A DNA stretch of 64,000 nucleotides from Ga0077555 sp963746315 (GTDB lineage: Bacteria; Pseudomonadota; Alphaproteobacteria; Rhizobiales; Hyphomicrobiaceae). Location of the stretch: positions 62,001 through 126,000 of the forward strand of contig CAVVAR010000010.1 in the NCBI GenBank assembly GCA_963746315.1, written 5' to 3'. Positions 41,716 to 49,770 of the stretch are shown piece after piece (within the stretch, counting starts at the first letter, position 1; each line of letters starts with the position of its first letter). The translations under genes were made by a program, and so were the position numbers. Below the pieces are notes generated by a model. It ran no database searches. It was given only the letters and a program-made list of their open reading frames with translations, and had not been told where the DNA came from.

Positions 41716-42714
41716 TCAGACGAGCAGAACGATCTTGCCGATGTGCTGGCTGGTCTCCATTCGGCGGTGAGCGTCCGCGGCCTTGGTGAGGGGGAAGGTC
41801 GAATCGACCACGACCTTCAACCGTCCCGCCTCGACCAGCGGCCACACCCGCGCCTCGATCTCGCGTGCGAAACCGGCTTTCACGGCCCGGGTGCGCGGGC
41901 GCAGCGTGGAACCCGTCAGCGTGAGGCGCTTCATCATCAGGCGGGCCACGTTGATCTTGGCCTCGGCGCCGCCCAGCGCCGCGATCTGCACGATGCGGCC
42001 ATCCTCGGCGGCAGCCACGATGTTGCGCTCGGTGTAGTCGCCGCCGACCATGTCGAGAATGACGTCGGCGCCATGTCCGCCGGTCGCGGCGCGGACCTCC
42101 TTGACGAAGTCCTGGGTACGGTAGTCGATCGCGGCGTCGGCACCGAGGCTCCGGCACGAGGCGACCTTGTCGGCGCTGCCGGCAGTGGCGATCACGCGGG
42201 CGCCGAAAGCCTTGGCCATCTGGATGGCACAGGTGCCGATCCCACTGGAGCCGCCATGCACGAGGAACCAATCGCCTGGGCCGAGGCGACCGCGCTCGAA
42301 GACATTGTTCCACACGGTGAAGACCGTCTCGGGCAACCCGGCCGCGTCGGTCATGGAGAGGCCGCCGGGCACCGGCAATGTCTGCACGTCCTCGGCGATG
42401 CAGTACGGCGCATAGCCGCCGCCGTTGACGAGGGCGCAGACCTTGTCGCCCAACTGCCAGCGCCGGACGCCATCGCCGACGGCCGCGACGACGCCAGCAA
42501 TCTCGAGGCCGGGCAGGGGCGAATGACCCGGCGGTGGCGGATAGGCCCCCATGCGCTGCTGAACATCCGGCCGGTTCACCCCGGCGGCGGACACTCTCAC
42601 CAGGATCTGCCCGGCCGCGGGACGGGGCACAGGCACCTCGGCCGGAACGAGCACCTCGGGGCCGCCTTTTCCATCGATGACGATGGCGGTCATGGTAGCG
42701 GGCAGATCGGTCAT
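41716..42714 (-). CDS. NAD(P)H quinone oxidoreductase (zinc-independent MDR, PIG3-like)
   Basis: A 332-residue medium-chain dehydrogenase/reductase of the quinone reductase group. The N-terminal domain has V-S-A-A-G-V-N-R-P-D-V-Q-Q-R, typical of PIG3-like enzymes, and P-G-L-E-I-A-G-V-V. The nucleotide-binding motif is V-H-G-G-S-S-G-I-G-T-C-A near residue 153. Zinc-ligand cysteines are absent. It reduces quinones or enoyl substrates with NADPH. The divergent DUF1192 and rcdA genes are common neighbours in alphaproteobacteria. Confidence 0.9.
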   Translation of the reverse strand: MTDLPATMTAIVIDGKGGPEVLVPAEVPVPRPAAGQILVRVSAAGVNRPDVQQRMGAYPPPPGHSPLPGLEIAGVVAAVGDGVRRWQLGDKVCALVNGGGYAPYCIAEDVQTLPVPGGLSMTDAAGLPETVFTVWNNVFERGRLGPGDWFLVHGGSSGIGTCAIQMAKAFGARVIATAGSADKVASCRSLGADAAIDYRTQDFVKEVRAATGGHGADVILDMVGGDYTERNIVAAAEDGRIVQIAALGGAEAKINVARLMMKRLTLTGSTLRPRTRAVKAGFAREIEARVWPLVEAGRLKVVVDSTFPLTKAADAHRRMETSQHIGKIVLLV

Positions 42715-42838
42715 GGCGTCCTCCGGCTTCAGTCTCGGCTTCAGTCCGGCTTGAATGCCTGCTGAGGCGGCTTGAGACAAGCCGCGACGCGTGCTTCTCT
42801 CTGGTCGCCACACACGATGGAGCACGATGGAGGCTCGA

Positions 42839-43030
42839 ATGGACTGGGACGAGGCACAAGGCAAGCAGAAGGCCGCCATCACGATCGGCGAGAACCTCTC
42901 GTCCCTCTCCGTCGCCGAGCTCGAAGCGCGGGTCGGCGCGCTCCAGGCGGAGATCGCGCGGATCCAGGCCGAGATCACGGCAAAAAAAGCGCATACCGCG
43001 GCGGCGAGCGCGCTCTTCAAGACATCCTGA
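42839..43030 (+). CDS. DUF1192 family small coiled-coil protein
   Basis: A 63-residue protein beginning M-D-W-D-E-A-Q-G-K-Q-K, followed by the family core L-S-S-L-S-V-A-E-L-E-A-R-V-G-A-L-Q-A-E-I-A-R-I, a short coiled coil. GGAGG lies just upstream of the ATG at 42839. The family is widespread in alphaproteobacteria and of unknown function. It lies upstream of rcdA. Confidence 0.85.
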   Translation: MDWDEAQGKQKAAITIGENLSSLSVAELEARVGALQAEIARIQAEITAKKAHTAAASALFKTS

Positions 43031-43131
43031 AGAAGCCCCGGGATCCTCGGCACTGCCCTGCGGCGACCAGCGTTCCTGATCGCGCTCCGCGGCCCATGCT
43101 TAACGCGCCGACGGCAACGAAGAATTTGCCA

Positions 43132-43148
43132 TTAAGCGCCCGTTTACC
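43132..43148. promoter_or_regulatory. Candidate CtrA-type site upstream of rcdA
   Basis: TTAA, 7 bases, then TTTACC. This resembles the CtrA box TTAA-N7-TTAAC with one mismatch. A second TTAAC half-site lies at about 43100-43104. RcdA takes part in CtrA proteolysis in Caulobacter, so feedback would make sense, but the site lies upstream of a terminator and the match is imperfect. Confidence 0.35.
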
Positions 43149-43234
43149 GCGTCGGGATAGATTTGGGGCATCCAGGCTCCTGGATTCGAGTGGTTCCTGT
43201 CCACTCGGCTTTGATGCCTCCCTGTTCGACTTCT

Positions 43235-43262
43235 GAGCCGCCCTTGGGCGGCTCAATTTTTT
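43235..43262 (+). terminator. Intrinsic terminator
   Basis: GAGCCGCCC, a TTG loop and GGGCGGCTC, followed by A and a run of six T residues. It would end the plus-strand transcript of the DUF1192 gene or of an unannotated RNA from the 43031-43234 stretch. Confidence 0.85.
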
Positions 43263-43410
43263 CCGACGCCTCACAATTCTCGCATTCAAAGTGCTCATTT
43301 CGAGACAGGTCCTTAACCCGTCTTGGCGATCCTCCTCTTCACAGAGCCGCAGATGACGGGTAATCGAGTGAAGCCCCGTATGGGCAACAGTTCAGGTATC
43401 GAGGTGACAA

Positions 43411-43947
43411 GTGGGTAGCGTGGCAACGGGCATGGGCGTCACCATCTCCTTCGCGGAGCGGTTCGCAAGCTCGCAGCAGTTCGATCACGTGTTCCGGGAG
43501 GGCATGGCGCTCGTCGAGGCGACCGCCAACTATCTCGAGGGGCAAGGCCGGCGGGATTCCAAAGCCATCGGCCCTGCCGCAAGCATGCTCTATGCCTCCG
43601 AAAGCATGCGACTGACCACGCGACTGCTGGAGCTGGCCTCGTGGCTCGTGATCCGGCGGGCGCTGAAAGCCGGCGAGATCGGACCGGAGGAAGCCCGCGT
43701 CAAGCGCCGGCGGCTGAGGTTGACGGCGATCGGACGGCCGCAGCACGTGCAGGGTTTCGAGAAGCTTCCCGAGAAGCTCAAGGACCTGATCGAGGCGAGC
43801 TTCGCACTGCACGACCGCATCACGCATCTGGACCGGGCGCTCGAGCACCCCGAGGCGGTGATCGACGAGATCGTCCCTAATCCCGTTGCCGAGCAGGTCG
43901 ACCGCCTCTCGGCCGCCTTCGCTCCGCCACGCGCCGCGCGGGGGTGA
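43411..43947 (+). CDS. rcdA: RcdA/DUF1465 family protein (regulator of CtrA degradation)
   Basis: A 178-residue three-helix-bundle protein of family DUF1465, which includes Caulobacter RcdA, an adaptor that helps ClpXP degrade CtrA. Family stretches seen are F-A-E-R-F-A-S-S-Q-Q-F-D-H-V-F-R-E-G-M-A-L-V-E, Y-A-S-E-S-M-R-L-T-T-R-L-L-E-L-A-S-W-L and A-S-F-A-L-H-D-R-I-T-H-L-D. The GTG start at 43411 is preceded by GAGGTGA. The flanking genes (DUF1192, rpmE) fit alphaproteobacterial gene order. Confidence 0.87.
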   Translation: MGSVATGMGVTISFAERFASSQQFDHVFREGMALVEATANYLEGQGRRDSKAIGPAASMLYASESMRLTTRLLELASWLVIRRALKAGEIGPEEARVKRRRLRLTAIGRPQHVQGFEKLPEKLKDLIEASFALHDRITHLDRALEHPEAVIDEIVPNPVAEQVDRLSAAFAPPRAARG

Positions 43948-43994
43948 GTTTCCGCCGTACTCCCCATCGGCCCCGAGCATCGTCCGTAATACAC

Positions 43995-44024
43995 AAAGGC
44001 CGCCCCGATAGAGCGGCCTTTTCT
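43995..44024. terminator. Bidirectional terminator between rcdA and rpmE
   Basis: AAAGGCCGC, a 9-base loop, GCGGCCTTTT. The A-run and T-run on the two sides make it usable from both strands, for rcdA (plus) and rpmE (minus), which converge here. Confidence 0.85.
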
Positions 44025-44075
44025 GGTGGTCGTCCGCGAGCGCCGCAGATGCGGTCGCTAAGCGTAGGCCGGCTG

Positions 44076-44300
44076 TTAGAACAGCCCCTCGAACTTCTTC
44101 TTGAAGCGCGAGACGCGGCCGCCGCGGTCCATGACCTGCTGGTTGCCACCGGTCCAAGCCGGATGAATGCGGGGGTCGATGTCGAGCGTGATCGTGTCAC
44201 CCTCTTTGCCGTAGGTCGAGTAGGTCATGTACTCGGTGCCATCGGTCATGACGATCTTGACCATGTGGTAGTCCGGGTGGAAATCCTCGGTCGTCTTCAC
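44076..44300 (-). CDS. rpmE: 50S ribosomal protein L31
   Basis: A 74-residue L31 starting at a GTG (44300): V-K-T-T-E-D-F-H-P-D-Y-H, then K-I-V-M-T-D-G-T-E-Y-M-T-Y-S-T-Y-G and the C-terminal D-R-G-G-R-V-S-R-F-K-K-K-F. H-P-A-W-T-G-G marks the family. The zinc-ligand CxxC of some L31 forms is absent, so it is the C-minus type. AAAGGGCG precedes the start. The long open frame extending to 45632 is antisense to the adjacent metallo-hydrolase gene. Confidence 0.95.
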   Translation of the reverse strand: MKTTEDFHPDYHMVKIVMTDGTEYMTYSTYGKEGDTITLDIDPRIHPAWTGGNQQVMDRGGRVSRFKKKFEGLF

Positions 44301-44510
44301 GGGGTGCGCCCTTTCCTGCTCGGTCGGTCGGACGCGTCGACGAGCGGGGTCAGGCCTCCGGTCGGACGGGCATCCATATGGCAAAACGCGTTCATAGCTG
44401 AAGTGTGTGGCGCGGACAAGGGTCGCCCTCACGATATTGCGTGACGGCAGGTAGCCAATCGTGCTGCACTGCGATAAGAGCTTGTCCGGACAGCCAAGGG
44501 AGGCAGGCGG

Positions 44511-45638
44511 ATGCACGGCACACGAGGCACGGGCAAGAGCGACGCCGCGACAGAGGCCGAGTTCAGGGGCAACGGCGACGCGGTGACCGATCTCGAGGTG
44601 CGCGAGCATCCAAAGTCGATCCGCTACCTGCATGAGCAGCACCCGATCGGCGCCGAGACCATCGAGGTTGCGCCAGGCATCCTGTGGGCCCGCATCCCCC
44701 TTCCGTTCCGGCTGAACCACGTCAACGTCTGGCTGATGCGCGAATTGGATGGCTGGACGGTCATTGACACCGGCACGTCCGACGACAATGCGCGGGCCGT
44801 ATGGGACCAGCTTCTCGCTGGACCGCTGTCCAGCGCTCCGATCGTGCATCTGATCGCAACGCACGGGCATACCGACCACGTTGGCCTCGCGGGTTGGCTG
44901 TTCGACCGGGCCGGCGGCGTCCCCTACCACATCACGCTGACCGAATGGCTCTCGGCGCAGCTCCGCGTCGAGGAGGCCAAGTCTCCGCTGGGCGCCAGCG
45001 CGCACCGGTTCCTCGAGCGCCACGGCTGCGATCCGGACACGATCGCCTCGTTCGGCGACGAGCGCATTCGCACGCGCACCTTCATGGGAGCATTGCCCGA
45101 CGAGTTCATCCGGCTCCGCGATGGCCAGATGGTCCGGTTTGGCGGGCGCAAATGGGAGGTGATGGTGTGCGGCGGCCATGCCGCGGCCCACGCTTCCTTC
45201 TGGTGCGCGGATGAAAAGATCCTGATCGCCGGAGACCAGGTGCTCTCGAAGATCTCGCCGATGATCGGCGTGTTTCCCAACGAGCCCCAGGCCAACCCGC
45301 TTGCCGAGTACTTGACCTCGCTCGACCGCTTCCGCCATCTGCCAGCGGACGCGCTGGTGCTGCCGTCGCACGGGTTGCCGTTCCATGGGCTCAGGGTGCG
45401 CGTCGAGGAGCTTGCCTATCATCACGAGTTGCGGTTGACGGCCCTGCTGGGGCTGATGGAGACCCCGTCCACGGCGATGACGCTCGCGCGCGGTCTGTTT
45501 CCCAAGCCGGTGGCCGAGGGCCAGGGCCGGCACGCCTTCGCGGAAACGCTGGCGCACGCACACTACCTGATCGAGACCGGCGCCGCCGAGCGCAAGACGG
45601 GTCCCGGCGGACAGGTTCTCTTCTCGCGTCACGCATAG
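44511..45638 (+). CDS. MBL-fold metallo-hydrolase
   Basis: A 375-residue metallo-beta-lactamase-fold protein. The N-terminal V-I-D-T-G-T-S-D-D strand, zinc motif A-T-H-G-H-T-D-H-V-G at about residue 115, C-G-G-H-A-A-A-H-A-S, A-G-D-Q-V-L-S-K-I-S-P and P-S-H-G-L-P-F give the full ligand set. A C-terminal helical region of about 80 residues (winged-helix-like, as in LACTB2-type hydrolases) follows. Substrate unknown; thioester or nuclease activity are both possible. It is divergent from rpmE. Confidence 0.88.
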   Translation: MHGTRGTGKSDAATEAEFRGNGDAVTDLEVREHPKSIRYLHEQHPIGAETIEVAPGILWARIPLPFRLNHVNVWLMRELDGWTVIDTGTSDDNARAVWDQLLAGPLSSAPIVHLIATHGHTDHVGLAGWLFDRAGGVPYHITLTEWLSAQLRVEEAKSPLGASAHRFLERHGCDPDTIASFGDERIRTRTFMGALPDEFIRLRDGQMVRFGGRKWEVMVCGGHAAAHASFWCADEKILIAGDQVLSKISPMIGVFPNEPQANPLAEYLTSLDRFRHLPADALVLPSHGLPFHGLRVRVEELAYHHELRLTALLGLMETPSTAMTLARGLFPKPVAEGQGRHAFAETLAHAHYLIETGAAERKTGPGGQVLFSRHA

Positions 45639-45668
45639 GAGCCCGGCGATCCGGAGCGGTGCGAGCCG

Positions 45669-46241
45669 TCAAGCCGCATCCCGGCCAAGGGCTTCCACCT
45701 CGTCGAGCCATTGCCGGCGCTTCTCGGCGCCGACCGCCTCGATCATGCCGAAGAGGGTGGACTTCACCGGCGCCACCCCCATGAACTCGAGGATGTTGCG
45801 CTTCAGGGCCTGCAGCGCATGCGCGCCATACCACCAGCGGTAGACCAGGCCGGGCATGCCCATGGTCATGATCACACGGGCAGACTTGCCTTTCAGAAGC
45901 TGCACGAATTTCCCGGCCCGGTGTGGCTCGATCAGGCCGGGTTGCAGGATGCGCTCGAGGAACCCCTTGAGGATCGCGGGCATGCCCCCGAGCCACAGGG
46001 GAAAAATGATGACGATGTGGTCCGCGGCCATGATCGCCCGGTGCGCGTCGGCAAGATCGGGCTCGAGCGGCTGCTCGCGGACGTAGGCCTCGCGCAGGAT
46101 GGGATCGAACTGCAGACGCCCGGTGTGGAAGATCTCGGCCTGGTGACCGGCCGAGCGAGCACCGGTTGCATAAGCCTCGGCCAGCGCCTCACAGAAGGTT
46201 CCTTGGCGGGCATGGCCGACAATGACCGCGATGCGGGACAT
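45669..46241 (-). CDS. NAD(P)H-dependent oxidoreductase, flavodoxin-like fold
   Basis: A 190-residue protein of the MdaB/NQO1-like family. It starts M-S-R-I-A-V-I-V-G-H-A-R-Q-G-T-F, contains the flavin-contact stretch I-I-F-P-L-W-L-G-G-M-P-A-I-L-K-G-F-L-E-R and a later T-M-G-M-P-G-L-V-Y-R-W-W-Y-G-A-H. It likely reduces quinones or flavins. It is divergent from phaZ with 245 bp between them. Confidence 0.88.
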   Translation of the reverse strand: MSRIAVIVGHARQGTFCEALAEAYATGARSAGHQAEIFHTGRLQFDPILREAYVREQPLEPDLADAHRAIMAADHIVIIFPLWLGGMPAILKGFLERILQPGLIEPHRAGKFVQLLKGKSARVIMTMGMPGLVYRWWYGAHALQALKRNILEFMGVAPVKSTLFGMIEAVGAEKRRQWLDEVEALGRDAA

Positions 46242-46442
46242 GGGACGTCTCCTGCTGACCGGTATGGAAAGGCTTGCCGGCTTGGCAGTGCCATGCCGGC
46301 GGCAGGGCGGCCTTGATCGGGGGCAAACCGCTTCGCGCTGCGATATCGGGCAGCAGCCGTTGCTTAGTTTTCCGCCGCCAAGCCATTGTGGGTAGAGGAA
46401 CAAAAGCCCGGAAATTCGGCTTGTACCAACGCCCATGCCATG

Positions 46443-46453
46443 CTGCAATGCAG
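46443..46453. promoter_or_regulatory. PhaR-type operator upstream of phaZ
   Basis: CTGC-AAT-GCAG, an exact match to the CTGC-N3-GCAG palindrome reported for the PHA-responsive repressor PhaR in Paracoccus. It lies within a longer palindrome TGCTGCAATGCAGCA and ends 33 bp before the phaZ start. Confidence 0.6.
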
Positions 46454-46486
46454 CAAGACTGCGACAACGACGGGTGCCAACCTGCC

Positions 46487-47854
46487 ATGCATTACCATGC
46501 CTACGAGATGGCTCACGCTTTTGCCTCCCCAATGCGGATCGCAGCGCGGAGCTTGCAGCGCACTCTCGAGCTACCGTTCAATCCGTTCGGGCAGACCTAT
46601 TTCGGCAAGAACATCTCGGCCGCCTGCGAGGTGTTCGACAAGATGACTCGCCGGTACAGCAAACCGGAGTTCGGCATCACCGAGACACGGGTGCACGGCT
46701 TTCCCGTCCCTGTCACCGAGGAGGTCGTCCTCGAGAAGACGTTCTGCAATCTCCTGCATTTCAACCGCGACGAGCGGGTGATCGGCAAGCGCTACGATCC
46801 GAAGGTGCTGCTCGTCGCGCCGATGTCCGGTCATTACGCGACGCTATTGCGCGGCACCGTCGATGCGATGATCCAGGAGCACAACGTCTACATCACGGAC
46901 TGGAAGGACGCGCGCGACATCCCCGTCGCGCTCGGCGCCTTCGACCTCGACGACTTCATTGATTACCTCATCGAGTTCGTCGAGTTCCTCGGGCCCAACA
47001 CGCATGTGATCGCGGTTTGCCAGCCGTCCGTACCGGCGCTCGCCGCAACGGCGGTGATGGCCGCGCGCGGCAGCCCCTACCAGCCGTCGTCGCTGACGCT
47101 GATGGGCGGGCCGATCGACACCCGGCGCAACCCTACGGTCGTCAACGACCTTGCCGCGAAGAGACCGATCGAGTGGTTCGAACGGAACGTGATCAACTAC
47201 GTGCCCTTCCCGAACGCGGGGTTCACGAGAAAGGTCTATCCGGGGTTCGTGCAGCTGACCGGCTTCATGACGATGAACCTCGAGCGGCACACCACCGCGC
47301 ACGTCGAACTGTTCCGCAACCTCGTCAAAGGCGACTGCGATTCGGTCGATGCCCATGACCGCTTCTATGACGAGTACCTGGCGGTGATGGACCTGACGGC
47401 CGAGTTCTACCTGCAAACGGTCGAGACGGTGTTCCAGAAGCACGACCTGCCGGACCGTCGTATGCGCCACCGCGGCGTGCTGGTCGACTGCGCCGCCATC
47501 CGCAAAACGGCGTTGCTCACCATCGAAGGCGAGCGGGACGACATCTGCGGCCTCGGCCAGACCGATGCCGCCCACGACCTCTGCCCGAACGTGGCCGTCG
47601 ACGAGCGCTATCACTACGTGCAGCCGGGCGTTGGCCACTATGGCGTATTCAACGGTACGCGGTGGCGCACCGAGATCCAGCCGCGCATCCGCGAGATGAT
47701 CCGCACCATTCAGTTCAAGCGGCAGATGGGCGACACGAGCCTCAAGTTCGCCCTGCCCTACCGCAAGCTCGTGGAGACGCGCGAGACGGAGATCCCCTGG
47801 GAAACGAAGCCCAGCGAGGCGCCGAAGGGCGAGCCGAGCGAAGCGGCCGAGTAG
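46487..47854 (+). CDS. phaZ: Intracellular polyhydroxyalkanoate depolymerase
   Basis: A 455-residue intracellular PHB depolymerase. The N-terminus M-H-Y-H-A-Y-E-M-A-H-A-F-A-S-P-M-R matches the usual start of the family, as do P-F-G-Q-T, V-L-L-V-A-P-M-S-G-H-Y-A-T-L-L-R-G-T-V and D-W-K-D-A-R. The nucleophile is a cysteine in the box V-C-Q-P-S, typical of this family instead of G-x-S-x-G. The C-terminal H-Y-G-V-F-N-G holds the catalytic His. It mobilises stored polyester. A PhaR-like operator upstream suggests induction by PHA. Confidence 0.92.
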   Translation: MHYHAYEMAHAFASPMRIAARSLQRTLELPFNPFGQTYFGKNISAACEVFDKMTRRYSKPEFGITETRVHGFPVPVTEEVVLEKTFCNLLHFNRDERVIGKRYDPKVLLVAPMSGHYATLLRGTVDAMIQEHNVYITDWKDARDIPVALGAFDLDDFIDYLIEFVEFLGPNTHVIAVCQPSVPALAATAVMAARGSPYQPSSLTLMGGPIDTRRNPTVVNDLAAKRPIEWFERNVINYVPFPNAGFTRKVYPGFVQLTGFMTMNLERHTTAHVELFRNLVKGDCDSVDAHDRFYDEYLAVMDLTAEFYLQTVETVFQKHDLPDRRMRHRGVLVDCAAIRKTALLTIEGERDDICGLGQTDAAHDLCPNVAVDERYHYVQPGVGHYGVFNGTRWRTEIQPRIREMIRTIQFKRQMGDTSLKFALPYRKLVETRETEIPWETKPSEAPKGEPSEAAE

Positions 47855-47870
47855 GCCGAGTAGGCGGACT

Positions 47871-48227
47871 TCACCGGGGCCGAGGCTTCGGTTTCGGCTC
47901 GTCGCCCGCCTGCATATGCCGTCCCGTATCGAGCAGCGTGCTCACGTACGCCTCGTAGGTGACGCCTGCCGCCTCGGCACGGGCAACGCGGAAACGCATG
48001 ATCGACATCGACGGGTTCTTCCAGGCTGCTGCATGGACCTTGCGCCAGCGGTAGCGGACGAAGGCGTCGTTCGCCGGCTCCTCGAGCGGCGGGCCGTTGT
48101 TATGGCCGATGCCGGCCGGCTGCGGCTCGGCGAGGCCCCAGGCGATGATCTCGGGCGGACGCCGGCCCTTCATCCACGGCGCGCGTGGGCCCCGCACGAG
48201 CCGGCTGACCTCGACCCTGTCGCCCAT
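47871..48227 (-). CDS. Hypothetical protein with GHNNGPPLE motif
   Basis: A 118-residue protein with G-I-G-H-N-N-G-P-P-L-E-E near residue 40, a short motif often seen in small alphaproteobacterial proteins, then F-V-R-Y-R-W-R-K-V-H-A-A-A-W-K and a helical C-terminal half ending in a Lys/Pro tail. GAGG precedes the ATG at 48227. It converges on phaZ with a 16-bp gap. Function unknown. Confidence 0.7.
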   Translation of the reverse strand: MGDRVEVSRLVRGPRAPWMKGRRPPEIIAWGLAEPQPAGIGHNNGPPLEEPANDAFVRYRWRKVHAAAWKNPSMSIMRFRVARAEAAGVTYEAYVSTLLDTGRHMQAGDEPKPKPRPR

Positions 48228-48382
48228 GTCGACCTCGATCTGCTCCTATCCGATCTGTGAATTGCAGCAGGCGATCCGCAGATCAGATATTGCTCTGGTC
48301 CGGCGCTCGCGAGCCGAACCACCATGCACGAGGATGATCAACGCGCGCGCACGATCAAGGCGGATTTCCAGGCAGAATGCCA

Positions 48383-49195
48383 CTATTCCAGCCCGTGACC
48401 GCGCGTAATCTCCTGAATGACCGGCGCCCCCTTCGGGGCAGCGCGGGCGAGCGACAGGATGCGGGCTCGTAAGGCCCCGCCAGTCAATCCTGGCTCTGTG
48501 GCGATCAGGCGGGCGGCGAGCGCCGCCACCCGGGCGGCCGCAATGTCGTCCGCGACAATACCGGCGGCAGCTGCGGTCCCGACGGGGCTGCCCGGACGGG
48601 CAGCGAGCGACACCAGCACGTCGGCTTGGCCAGTCGACCCATCTGCGGCCACGACCAGGAGGCCGACCTGCTCGGAAGCGCCTGCGGGCTCGAGTGCACC
48701 GGCCACCGATCGCGCAGGCACGACGATCAGAAGGCGCGCCAGGTGCCGGGCGGCGTCGGCGAGATGCCCTCTGGGGATCGCCGTGGCGGGGCGAGCGGCC
48801 ACGAACGCCAGGCGTGCCGGCGTATCGGCGGTGAAGCGCAGCGCCATGGCGATCTGATCGTCGCGGCCGGCAGCGACGCGGGCCACGACAAGACGCGTGC
48901 CCGGGCCCTCGGCCAGCACGATGTCGGCCAGACGATCGTCGCCGGCGGGACTAGCGAACGGCCGCGCGTCGTTGTCGGCGAAGTCCCAGCCGATCAGCTC
49001 GCCTTCACCGTCGCGGGCCACGCGGCTCACCAGCTCGGGCCGCCGGTAGTCGAGGCCTTGCCCGACGATGGCGATCGCAACACCACCCGGATCGCGGCCG
49101 GGCGGAACCTTTGGATCGGCGGCCAGCGTCACTCCTGTACCGACCAGCAGCAGGATGCCGGCAAGGGCCCATGATAAGACACGACGGGTCGGCAT
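48383..49195 (-). CDS. Secreted subtilisin-like pseudoprotease
   Basis: A protein of about 270 residues with a signal peptide (residues 1-25, ending V-T-L-A-A). The body follows a subtilase: I-A-I-V-G-Q-G-L-D-Y-R-R-P-E-L (43-55) aligns with the strand holding the catalytic Asp, G-W-D-F-A-D-N-D-A-R-P-F follows as in real subtilases, and G-T-A-A-A-A-G (205-211) with the A-A-L-A-A-R-L-I-A-T-E-P-G-L-T helix aligns with the G-T-S-M-A-x-P region. Asp, His and Ser are all replaced, so it should not be a protease. A binding or inhibitory role is possible. Confidence 0.65.
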   Translation of the reverse strand: MPTRRVLSWALAGILLLVGTGVTLAADPKVPPGRDPGGVAIAIVGQGLDYRRPELVSRVARDGEGELIGWDFADNDARPFASPAGDDRLADIVLAEGPGTRLVVARVAAGRDDQIAMALRFTADTPARLAFVAARPATAIPRGHLADAARHLARLLIVVPARSVAGALEPAGASEQVGLLVVAADGSTGQADVLVSLAARPGSPVGTAAAAGIVADDIAAARVAALAARLIATEPGLTGGALRARILSLARAAPKGAPVIQEITRGHGLE

Positions 49196-49203
49196 GCTGT
49201 CGC

Positions 49204-49770
49204 CTAGTCCTTTCGCATGGCGGCGCCGGACGGCGCGTCGGCCTTCGCGGCGATGATCTCGACCTCGATCAGATCGGCGAGGCCACCGATGTCGTCGAGC
49301 GAGAAAACCGGCCGGCCATGAGCGTCGGTCGGATGGTCGGCGGCGATGGCAATGACGTTGGGATCAGCTGGGGCCAGCGGCTCACGCGTCTGCGACTGGC
49401 TCCGGCGGGCCTCGATCTTGGCCACGGGGGCGGACTTGTAGCCTTCCACGACAATCACGTCGCAAGGATCGAGCATCGCGACCACCTCTCCGAAATCCGG
49501 CTCGGGGGCACTGCCCAGCTCCTTGATCATGGCGATGCGCGCCGCCGAGACGATGGCCACCTGATGCGCCCCGGCAACGCGATGGCGGGCGCTGTCGGTT
49601 CCAGCGTCGTCGATCTGGAAGCTGTGATGCGCGTGCTTCACCGTCGCCACCCGCCGCCCGCGGGCGACCAGCTCGGCGACGAGGCGCACGGTCAGCGTCG
49701 TCTTGCCGGAGTTCTTCCAGCCGACGATGGCGACGACAGGCGTTCCGTTGCGACCGGTGATGCGCGTCAT
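49204..49770 (-). CDS. mobB: Molybdopterin-guanine dinucleotide biosynthesis protein B
   Basis: A 188-residue GTP-binding protein with Walker A G-W-K-N-S-G-K-T-T-L (about 17-26), V-A-T-V-K-H-A-H-H-S-F-Q-I-D and V-I-V-V-E-G-Y-K-S. It assists MobA in making the guanine dinucleotide form of molybdenum cofactor. It overlaps mobA by 4 bp (ATGA), so both are translated together. Confidence 0.93.
   Translation of the reverse strand: MTRITGRNGTPVVAIVGWKNSGKTTLTVRLVAELVARGRRVATVKHAHHSFQIDDAGTDSARHRVAGAHQVAIVSAARIAMIKELGSAPEPDFGEVVAMLDPCDVIVVEGYKSAPVAKIEARRSQSQTREPLAPADPNVIAIAADHPTDAHGRPVFSLDDIGGLADLIEVEIIAAKADAPSGAAMRKD

Larger units (their letters stand above)
43031..43410. other. Regulatory region between DUF1192 gene and rcdA
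   Basis: This 380-bp stretch has no convincing gene. It holds a CtrA-like site (43132-43148) and a strong terminator (43235-43262). The sequence after the terminator (43263-43410) must carry the rcdA promoter and is less GC-rich than its surroundings. Confidence 0.5.

Noticed and set aside
44301..45632. Long minus-strand extension of the L31 frame
   Set aside because: L31 proteins are about 75 residues; the extension is antisense to the metallo-hydrolase gene and lacks protein character.
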